From: Chlamydiota bacterium
Lineage (GTDB): Bacteria > Chlamydiota > Chlamydiia > Chlamydiales > Waddliaceae
DNA length: 13,318 bases
NCBI GenBank assembly: GCA_011065005.1
Contig: JAAKFP010000022.1
Coordinates: 1-13,318, forward strand
Direction of reading: 5' to 3'
Within the stretch, counting starts at the first letter, position 1. Each line of letters starts with the position of its first letter. The notes under the pieces are model-generated. The model was not told the origin of the DNA. It saw nothing but the letters and a program-made list of their open reading frames with translations, and made no database searches. The translations under genes were made by a program, and so were the position numbers. This document shows positions 9,001-13,318 of this stretch, in pieces.

Positions 9001-9147
9001 GATTTCCACAAGCGGTGGAGCAAATTCCGGAAAAACATCTACAGGCATTTCTCGAAGGCGGTTGGCACCAAAGAGTATGATTGCCAGGCCTACAGCAATG
9101 ACTAGATATCTAAACTTTATGCTTGATTGAATGATAGAACGTATCAT
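6037..9147 (-). CDS. RND efflux permease, CusA/CzcA-like (first copy in operon)
   Basis: 1036 residues, full length, with the same 12-helix layout as its paralogue at 2256-5351. The helix-4 motif is IVDDAIIDIENIVRRLRQ (about 407-424), and RNGIMLINHY lies at about 932-941. Both copies share the N-terminal MPVDVFPEFAPPLVEIQTE block and are similar along their whole length, so they arose by duplication. At the positions corresponding to the CusA methionine triad I read non-methionine residues (about E572, S622 and D666), although M573 is one residue from the first site. The gene starts 12 bases after the upstream adaptor stop with a modest AAAGG site, and its TGA overlaps the ATG of the next adaptor. 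The role is inner-membrane proton-coupled export with an unknown substrate. Divergence between copies could mean different substrates or a mixed trimer. Confidence 0.93.
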   Translation of the reverse strand: MIRSIIQSSIKFRYLVIAVGLAIILFGANRLREMPVDVFPEFAPPLVEIQTEALGLSAEEVESLITLNLEEFISGTSWIKTIRSESVPGMSSILMIFEPGTDIMRARQLVQERLSLAYTMPNVSKPPIMLQPLSTTNRAMMIGLSSKELTPIQMSVLARWTIKPRLMGVRGVANVVIWGQRKRQLQVQIDPERLKANGVTQEQIIRTTGDALWVSPLSFLKASIPGTGGWIDTPNQRLGIRHVSPISSPEDLAQLPVHGATMRLGEVADVVEGHPPLIGDAFLNDGPGLILVVEKLPWANTLEVTREVEKALNALIAGLPGLEVDSTIFQSANYITTAIDNLTMALIISAVLVVLVLFAFLYEWRVALISIVAIPLSLMTATLVLYFQGTTINTMILAGFGIAIGVIVDDAIIDIENIVRRLRQHRKEGSQKGTASIILEASLEVRRAIIYATLIIVMAIVPVFFMGGVSGAFFQPLALAYSLALLASMMVALTVTPALGYVLLHKSPIKKRESHILLWLKNAYDAVLKRTIHAPKTAFLTAGVLLIIGIVLWPFLGQSLLPTFKERDILIEMDALAGTSHKEMSRIMDRARKDLKSIPGVSNVGAHIGRAITGDQIVNINSGQIWVSIDPKAPYEETVAAIKQTIADFPGLDRDVHTYLKEKVRDVIAGASEAVVVRLYGPNQEILRSKAEEIREAIANIDGIVNLQVESQEEEPHIEIKVDIAKAEPYGIKPGDVRRAASTIFAGIEVGSLFEEQKIFDVVVWSTPEARHSINNIRELLIDTPKGGHVRLKEIAEVNIVPAPTVIKHEAISPRVDIVADVNGRDLDTVSREVEQVLKKIEFPVEYHPELLGEYTERLTAQKQLLSIAIAAAIGIYLLLQASFGSWRLASIAFLALPTALVGGVIAAFFGGGIISIGSLVGFLAILGIAARNGIMLINHYQYLQHYERETFGPELILRGAKERLAPILMTVTTTGLALLPLVFFGEIAGLEIEYPMAVVILGGLVTSTLLNMFIVPPLYLIFGSNSKPKTLEDLE

Positions 9148-9159
9148 GGGTTACAACCT

Positions 9160-9591
9160 TTATTTCCCTATTCCTTTTTCGATGCCGAGCAGCTCAGCTA
9201 CCCCTACCGTAACAACCTGAGTCCCTACAGGAGGGCCTTCAGTAAGAAATGCCAGTTCACCATCTATGGACTCGACATTGATACGATGCCTAACGAAGAC
9301 TAGCGGTTTGGGGCTCGTGTAGGCCCAGGTATCGCCGTAAAGGCCGTATACTACTGCAGAGTAGGGGATTACATATTGTTCTCTTTCTCCGGAACGAACA
9401 GGAATGGTTTCGATGCCAAGTCGCTTGGCAGCCATTTCTGTTAAAGTGATGCGATTCAGCCCCTCTTCCAGAGGTTCGATCTTGGCCCCTTTTTCTTTGG
9501 ATTGTGCGGATTCTGCCCATTGTGGGCACACCGCGAGCTGAAGACCTGCAATGATGAGTGCCAGAGCAATCCATAGATTTTTGCGTTGCAT
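9160..9591 (-). CDS. Minimal periplasmic adaptor-like protein for RND pump (143 aa)
   Basis: A very short relative of the adaptor at 5357-6040. The signal peptide is at about 1-28 (cleavage probably after AESA), then NRITLTEMAAKRLGIETIPV. It goes almost directly into VIPYSAVVYGLYGDTWAYTS, KPLVFVRHRINVESIDGELA and GTQVVTVGVAELLG, the membrane-proximal domain. The barrel-sandwich part found in the other adaptor is absent between these two blocks, so it cannot form a normal adaptor tube on its own. I prefer the ATG at 9591 because AGGGGGA sits six bases ahead; an in-frame ATG at 9612 has no such site. It lies directly before the first permease gene with a 12-base gap, and it is likely that permease's partner. 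Short proteins of this kind beside CusA-like genes occur in other bacteria, so this may be a true minimal family, not decay. Confidence 0.78.
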   Translation of the reverse strand: MQRKNLWIALALIIAGLQLAVCPQWAESAQSKEKGAKIEPLEEGLNRITLTEMAAKRLGIETIPVRSGEREQYVIPYSAVVYGLYGDTWAYTSPKPLVFVRHRINVESIDGELAFLTEGPPVGTQVVTVGVAELLGIEKGIGK

Positions 9592-9660
9592 TGAGTATCC
9601 CCCTATTCTCATTTATTTCTTTAAAATTAGAAATAGCAGGTATACATCTTTTACTGCAAC

Positions 9661-10893
9661 TTACCATTCATAGGTTAGCTGACTAATGAGAAAGTCTGCG
9701 GTATTTCCTGTACCACCGTGAGATTCGGAGTAGTCGACATCGTGACCATACTCAAAGCCTAAGAGAATGCTATCGTAGAACCAAATACCGATGTTTGCTA
9801 GGAACCTTCGTCTGGGAAATATTCCTTCTAAATCGTGGCTTTCCGAGTAGTTGAGAGAAAAATAGGTATCTTTACAACAAATCTTCGTCGAATACCCGAG
9901 TTCGACTTGCCATGCTTGGGGGGCGAGTTTGAGATCCTCATCATCTTCCATAAACTTAACGCTTCGAAGGGCTCCATTGTATTCTAGAATGAGGGAAAAT
10001 CCATTCAGGAAAAGCCTGCCGTGCAGGGCGATACCAGGAGCATACCTGGCTTCGAGAGCTTCCGGAAACTCCTCAGTTAGGGAATCGGAGTCAAATATGG
10101 AACTGAGATAGTCGATACCCACACCGTAGGACATATTACAAAACTCTTTTCCGTAACGAATGGTGCCACCGTAGTGTTCGATGTGGTCATTTCCACCACC
10201 AGAGTTGGTGTCGCCGTTGAAAACATAAGCAGACGCATGGAGACCGTACCGTTCGTAGCCAATCAATAGGACGTCTTCTCTTGTTTCAAATATCTCGATG
10301 GTTAGAGGGTCTGTAATGGTTAGGGTATCCCCAACAACGGCACCAGTAGAGATACCGAAAGGGACAAATACTCTGCCTGTTTGTAGGAACCAGGGAAAAC
10401 AATCGAGGTTGCCGAAGGTGACAAACGCCTCTTTTACAGTGAATTTATCATCGTCGGGGTCCCACTCAAGTGCTAACTCGCAAACATCCCAGTCTGTGAG
10501 CGAGATTTCAAAGTCCAATTCAGCAGTTTCTAGAGCAATATCACTAGAAGAACTATTATCGAATTCTTTGGCCCAGGAGTATTCCATCTCAATGGCGCCA
10601 CCGAACTCTACATATTCGTTAATCATGGCTTCCAGCCTAGATTTTTCTTCGGCAGACTTTTCAGCATCCTCTTCGATGGGTTCATAAGCAGCTTTCTCCT
10701 CTCTAGCCATTTCTCCTTCCAGTTCCGGAAACAAGACAGGTGGTTCTTTGCCCCCGTCTTCGCCTGCAGGAATGACATCGAATGTTCCCATTTCTTCGGG
10801 GAGCGGCCTTTGTTTAGTCCCTTCTTCAGACCCTTCAAGGATGTTTAGTGTTGTAGTAGCGAATAGCGTGGTGAGGATTATCAGGTTTTTCAT
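9661..10893 (-). CDS. LbtU-like outer-membrane porin, first gene of the RND operon
   Basis: 410 residues. The signal peptide MKNLIILTTLFATTTLN is followed by a very acidic, probably flexible or coiled segment (about 20-85, rich in Glu and Lys). A beta-barrel follows from about residue 88 (EYVEFGGAIEMEYSW) to the C-terminal aromatic (LTYEW), as needed for BAM insertion. The pattern of an N-terminal helix leading into a GGAIE strand, ETAELDFEIS, and GDTLTITDPLTIEIFETREDVLLIGYE resembles the LbtU siderophore-porin family of Legionella; I am fairly sure of the family but not of the ligand. There are about five cysteines, including CC in KICCKD, which is unusual for a porin. The start at 10893 is chosen over 10935 because it begins the signal peptide and has GGAG eleven bases ahead. 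A weak promoter candidate (TTGGAT at 10968-10963, TAAAAA at 10944-10939) lies upstream. The adaptor follows after 69 bases. Confidence 0.8.
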   Translation of the reverse strand: MKNLIILTTLFATTTLNILEGSEEGTKQRPLPEEMGTFDVIPAGEDGGKEPPVLFPELEGEMAREEKAAYEPIEEDAEKSAEEKSRLEAMINEYVEFGGAIEMEYSWAKEFDNSSSSDIALETAELDFEISLTDWDVCELALEWDPDDDKFTVKEAFVTFGNLDCFPWFLQTGRVFVPFGISTGAVVGDTLTITDPLTIEIFETREDVLLIGYERYGLHASAYVFNGDTNSGGGNDHIEHYGGTIRYGKEFCNMSYGVGIDYLSSIFDSDSLTEEFPEALEARYAPGIALHGRLFLNGFSLILEYNGALRSVKFMEDDEDLKLAPQAWQVELGYSTKICCKDTYFSLNYSESHDLEGIFPRRRFLANIGIWFYDSILLGFEYGHDVDYSESHGGTGNTADFLISQLTYEW

Positions 10894-11032
10894 TAAATCA
10901 TTTTCTCCAAATAAGACCGGAATCAAGTTAAACATTCATTTTTACAGAAAAGTGCTCTTAAAATCCAAGAAAAAAATAAGCGTTCAGACCCCCGCTTAAT
11001 AACCGCGAAGATCGCATACGCATCAACCTAAG

Positions 11033-11186
11033 GAGCTGGGCAAAAATAAGTTGTACATTTCTGGTAACACAACGCTTCAGATGCGAGGCGCAAATTCGCA
11101 GACAACTTATTAGTTTTCAAGAATTTGCAACAAAGCAGATGAAGATGGTGTGTTAGCAGAAATGTACAACTTATTTTTGCCCAGCG
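11033..11186. mobile_element. Inner MITE-like element, 37-bp terminal inverted repeats, inserted in the outer element
   Basis: The arms at 11035-11071 and 11149-11185 are inverted copies with a single mismatch in 37 bases (core GGGCAAAAATAAGTTGTACA). CCTAAG occurs on both sides (11027-11032 and 11187-11192), consistent with a 6-bp target duplication. The interior adds weaker nested palindromes (GCAAATTC at 11090-11097 against GAATTTGC at 11121-11128) and a further copy of ACAACTTAT (11102-11110), so the whole 154 bases can fold into one long hairpin. There is no coding capacity, so any movement would need a transposase supplied elsewhere. The near-perfect arms suggest a more recent arrival than the outer element. 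Confidence 0.82.
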
Positions 11187-11273
11187 CCTAAGCACATACA
11201 CTTGTTTTTAACGTAATCGCGGTAATGATGTTTGAACTTGGTATCTGATTCAAGAAAATACTTGAGTTGTGGG

Positions 11274-11314
11274 CTTTAAGGGTTCCCGTTAGGGGACACT
11301 GGAAAGTTTTTTTT
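11274..11314 (+). terminator. Terminator-like stem-loop with T8 inside the outer element
   Basis: On the plus strand GTTCCC (11282-11287) and GGGGAC (11292-11297) pair around GTTA, with one G-T pair. An outer CTTT (11274-11277) can pair with AAAG (11303-11306), directly followed by eight T (11307-11314). No plus-strand gene leads into it, so if it is real it belongs to the element or to antisense transcription. The internal loop makes it a weak candidate. Confidence 0.3.
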
Positions 11315-11439
11315 ATCGATTTAAAATTATAAGAATGAAATGTTTAATGACACAAGTGTAAAGACTTATTTTGATAGGCTGATGCGTATACGATCTTCGT
11401 GGTTATAAACCAAGGGTCTGAACGCTTACAATTTAAGAA

Positions 11440-12576
11440 TTAGAAGTCTAGCTGTAATTGGACCTGAAACACGTCGTGGTTGCCGTGTACCTCATCGTCA
11501 TTTTTGAACGTGTAATCGGTCTGGATTTTAAGATTGTGCTCTCGGATGTACAAATTCATGCCTAATGAAGTCCATCGGAAATGATCGTGAGATTTATCCA
11601 ACTCCTGATATCTTGCAGCAAGCTCGAGACCATAGTTGCAGATACAGCCGACAAGGTATCCCCCTTGCACATACCAACCATACCCTTTTGTATCTTCATT
11701 GAACCAATCGTACTCAGCCTGAACTGTGAAACGACCTTCATTGAAAAAGAGGTCTACGCCCCAAGCATAGATATCAAATTTATCGTCGTCGTCATGGGCG
11801 CGGCCGAGGTAAGCGGTATTTGCTCCAATTGCTAGCCTTCGCCCTTGACAGATGTAGGTTTCTTTGTAATCCGCATACCCGTTTGGAGGTGTGGCGAGAT
11901 CATACAGATTAAATACGACCCGTCCCGCGGGCATCAGCTGATCGGAATGTTTCTTTCCCGAATGTCCAATTTTTTCGAATTGTTGATTGTCGAAGATCCC
12001 GAAAGCATATTCGAGACGACCGCAATAAGGGCGTCCATGCAGAAGCAATCCAATCGTATTGTCCGCCATTCCCAAGTCGGTAAGTGCTCCTTTGACTAAA
12101 GTCCGGTCCATAAATAATAGCTTAGAATCTGATGTCAGGGCATTCCTAGAGAATGGGATATCGTACAATCCAACACGAAGATAAGTAAGCTCTTTGCAAA
12201 TGGTAAAGTCCACCCAGGCGTTTTCCACCACAGCTTTTGGATCCTTACCGAAACGACCTGTATTGTCGATTTTGAGTTCTGCACCATAGGTGCCCAAGCC
12301 AAAAACATCTCCAGAGCCTTTGATGCGGAATCTGCGAATGAAGAAATCGTTATTGTTGGTTTCGCTGTCATACAAGTATCGGGTTTGTATTCGTAGTCCC
12401 GGTTTGAATGTAATGCTTCCGCACTCACCTAAGGAAAGCGGTTTCAGAAAGGGTGCGATGTATGGCTCTTCTTCAGATTTACATTCTCCTTCCCCATGTA
12501 GTAGTGGGTTGAAACATAGGCCAAGGATAAAAATGAGTAGCAGCGGTGAGATTTTTCTCAATTTGTGACGAGACAT
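11440..12576 (-). CDS. OprP/OprO-family outer-membrane porin (phosphate-selective porin family)
   Basis: 378 residues. A basic N-terminus and hydrophobic core (MSRHKLRKISPLLLIFILGL) form a signal peptide. After it come barrel strands typical of the family: ITFKPGLRIQTRYLYD, then FFIRRFRIKGSGDVFGLGTYGAELKID, then AWVDF, LRVGLYDIPFSRNALTSDSKLLFMDRTL and a final QVQLQLDF ending in Phe. OprP itself carries phosphate; family members vary, so the solute here is not known. About seven cysteines remain after the signal, including VGCICNY, which is odd for this family and fits a disulfide-linked chlamydial envelope. The reading frame is open further up to an ATG at 12720, but that extension is charged, has no ribosome site and would bury the signal peptide. 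The ATG at 12588 is a second option. It is probably transcribed alone from its own promoter. Confidence 0.85.
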   Translation of the reverse strand: MSRHKLRKISPLLLIFILGLCFNPLLHGEGECKSEEEPYIAPFLKPLSLGECGSITFKPGLRIQTRYLYDSETNNNDFFIRRFRIKGSGDVFGLGTYGAELKIDNTGRFGKDPKAVVENAWVDFTICKELTYLRVGLYDIPFSRNALTSDSKLLFMDRTLVKGALTDLGMADNTIGLLLHGRPYCGRLEYAFGIFDNQQFEKIGHSGKKHSDQLMPAGRVVFNLYDLATPPNGYADYKETYICQGRRLAIGANTAYLGRAHDDDDKFDIYAWGVDLFFNEGRFTVQAEYDWFNEDTKGYGWYVQGGYLVGCICNYGLELAARYQELDKSHDHFRWTSLGMNLYIREHNLKIQTDYTFKNDDEVHGNHDVFQVQLQLDF

Positions 12577-12612
12577 AACAAAATCCATTAAGTTTGGTTC
12601 AAATAGTCGTTT

Positions 12613-12641
12613 ACCATAAGAGATCAAAATTGTTTTTGCAA
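12613..12641 (-). promoter_or_regulatory. Putative promoter of the OprP-like porin gene
   Basis: On the minus strand TTGCAA (12641-12636) and TATGGT (12618-12613) are separated by 17 bases, each matching 4 of 6 consensus positions. They lie 36 bases before the preferred ATG at 12576. Their position inside the longer open frame also argues for the shorter protein. Confidence 0.42.
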
Positions 12642-12743
12642 GATCAATGGGCCTTATTTCGTAAGATGATCTTTGATATTCCATAAATTTCATGTGAATG
12701 TGTAATATGTCCCAAAACAATGAATATATTGAGGTGGATTCTT

Positions 12744-13133
12744 ATGCAGAAACTGTTTTTGTCGATCGCATCGTTACTAGGGGGTCTAGGTGTAACTTTT
12801 GGAGCGTTTGGTGCGCACTACCTCAAACGTTTTTATTCACCAGACGAGCTAGCTGTTTTTGAGACAGGTGTTCGTTATCAAATGTACCATGTTTTCGCTC
12901 TGTTTGTTTCTGCATGGGCGATAGGATATTTTCAACATAGCCTCTTCACCTATTCGGCCTGGGCATTCTTCTTGGGTACGGTTCTCTTTTCCGGGAGTCT
13001 TTACATTCTGACCATAAGCAACATACGTAGTGTGGGAATGATCACTCCTATTGGTGGGCTGGTTCTTATTTTGGGATGGGTATTGCTTCTTCTTGGATTC
13101 TGGAATACTACCTCCCTTTCTTATCCAAATTAA
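12744..13133 (+). CDS. DUF423 family small integral membrane protein
   Basis: 129 residues, almost entirely four hydrophobic helices. The N-terminal LFLSIASLLGGLGVTFGAFGAHYLK (GAFGAH), then FETGVRYQMYHVFALF (G-x-x-Y-Q-x-x-H), then a GSLYILT segment near the third and fourth helices are the hallmark of the DUF423 family (YgdD in E. coli), found widely in bacteria. No biochemical function is established. Length is normal for the family. I chose the ATG at 12744 because GAGGTGG stands six bases ahead; an ATG at 12720 in the same frame has no such site. The gene is divergent from the porin at 11440-12576, with a 167-base gap holding the porin promoter. Its stop at 13133 is followed after a short AT-rich stretch by a group II intron remnant, so the original downstream neighbour may have been displaced. 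Confidence 0.9.
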   Translation: MQKLFLSIASLLGGLGVTFGAFGAHYLKRFYSPDELAVFETGVRYQMYHVFALFVSAWAIGYFQHSLFTYSAWAFFLGTVLFSGSLYILTISNIRSVGMITPIGGLVLILGWVLLLLGFWNTTSLSYPN

Positions 13134-13160
13134 GCGGCAAAAAATATATTTATCCCAAAG

Positions 13161-13318
13161 GACAAGGAAAGGATGAAAGAATGTTCCCTGGAACGCCATC
13201 CGAAGAAAACAAAAATCGTCTATTGCAAGGATGCGAATAGAAAAGACGATCATGATAACATCTCGTTTGATTTTCTAGGCTACACTTTTCGGCCAAGACG
13301 CTCGTGTACAAAGAAAGG
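13161..13318 (+). pseudogene. Group II intron reverse transcriptase/maturase, N-terminally truncated, runs off right edge
   Basis: One plus frame reads DKERMKECSLERHPKKTKIV, then YCKD, then a variable stretch and FDFLGYTFRPRRS up to the edge. The HP-x-KT-K-IVYCKD and FDFLGYTFRPR blocks are highly characteristic of the reverse-transcriptase region just after the YADD active site in group II intron proteins (LtrA-like). All earlier parts, including YADD, are missing: the frame upstream reaches the DUF423 stop within about 30 bases, and recognisable similarity starts only at about 13161. An ATG at 13173 could be called as a start by automatic tools. The product would lack polymerase activity, so it is a remnant. 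Whether the maturase and endonuclease parts survive beyond the window cannot be seen. Confidence 0.82.

Larger units (their letters stand above)
10977..11428. repeat. Outer fold-back element with 54-bp imperfect terminal inverted repeats
   Basis: The arms at 10977-11030 and 11375-11428 are inverted copies matching at about 47 of 54 positions; both begin TAAGCGTTCAGACCC and share CGAAGATCG and ATACGCATC. Similarity continues inward (ACACTTGT at 11198-11205 against ACAAGTGT at 11352-11359) once the inner element at 11033-11186 is removed. No ORF is present inside. Without the inner insertion it would be about 290 bases. It ends 11 bases from the OprP-like stop codon and lies directly upstream of the RND operon. 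It could be a non-autonomous transposable element (MITE) or a large transcribed hairpin. I saw no convincing target duplication at its ends. Confidence 0.8.
10894..11439. other. 546-base intergenic region without genes, filled mostly by inverted-repeat elements
   Basis: I find no coding frame with protein-like composition here. From the left: the leader and weak promoter candidate of the RND operon (10894-10976), the outer element (10977-11428) with the inner element inside it, then 11 bases to the OprP-like stop. Both neighbouring genes are read on the minus strand, so the elements separate the porin gene at 11440-12576 from the operon and could act as its transcript end. Confidence 0.7.

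Noticed and set aside
9615..9634. Short palindrome ATTTCT/AGAAAT between the porin and the first adaptor
   Set aside because: Only six A/T-dominated pairs with an AT-rich loop and no T-tract adjacent; too weak to call a terminator or processing site.
10977..11428. CRISPR array or tandem repeat as an explanation of the repeats
   Set aside because: The repeats are inverted, occur as two nested pairs, and are not regularly spaced direct repeats.
12673..12708. Promoter for the DUF423 gene (TTGATA ... TAATAT)
   Set aside because: The spacer would be 24 bases, too long for a standard promoter, and no better pair was found.
12849..13253. Minus-strand open frame of 134 codons across the DUF423 gene and the intron remnant
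   Set aside because: It overlaps two recognisable plus-strand protein sequences and is lysine- and serine-rich without motifs.

Overview
The window reads as a piece of a chlamydia-like (environmental Chlamydiae) chromosome, with Legionella-type intracellular bacteria as the main alternative. The basis is circumstantial: an F-box protein (a eukaryotic-type ubiquitin-ligase adaptor domain expanded in Chlamydiae and also found in Legionella), outer-membrane barrels unusually rich in cysteine, moderate G+C, and long AT-rich intergenic stretches.

Layout. Positions 1-1169 (minus) hold an F-box gene with an in-frame TGA, after which the same frame stays open to the left edge; it is probably a disrupted gene. 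Positions 1170-1447 are a divergent promoter region. 1448-2251 (plus) encodes a secreted protein of an uncharacterised periplasmic family. It runs tail to tail, 4 bases apart, into a large minus-strand operon read from about 10893 down to 2256: an LbtU-like outer-membrane porin, a very short RND adaptor, a CusA/CzcA-like RND permease, a second reduced adaptor, and a second RND permease. The two adaptor-permease pairs look like a tandem duplication that has diverged. No TolC-type outer-membrane factor is present. Positions 10894-11439 carry no gene but hold a large fold-back (inverted-repeat) element interrupted by a second, smaller inverted-repeat element flanked by a possible 6-bp target duplication. 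11440-12576 (minus) is an OprP/OprO-type porin. 12744-13133 (plus) is a DUF423 small membrane protein. From about 13161 to the right edge there is an N-terminally truncated group II intron reverse transcriptase/maturase.

How the parts fit. The operon looks like one envelope transport unit: an outer-membrane porin, two small periplasmic partners and two inner-membrane proton-driven pumps. Overlapping or closely spaced genes with good Shine-Dalgarno sites support coordinated translation. The substrate cannot be read from the sequence: the permeases resemble heavy-metal RND pumps overall, but by eye they lack the CusA methionine triad. The remaining genes look like independent units separated by mobile-element debris.
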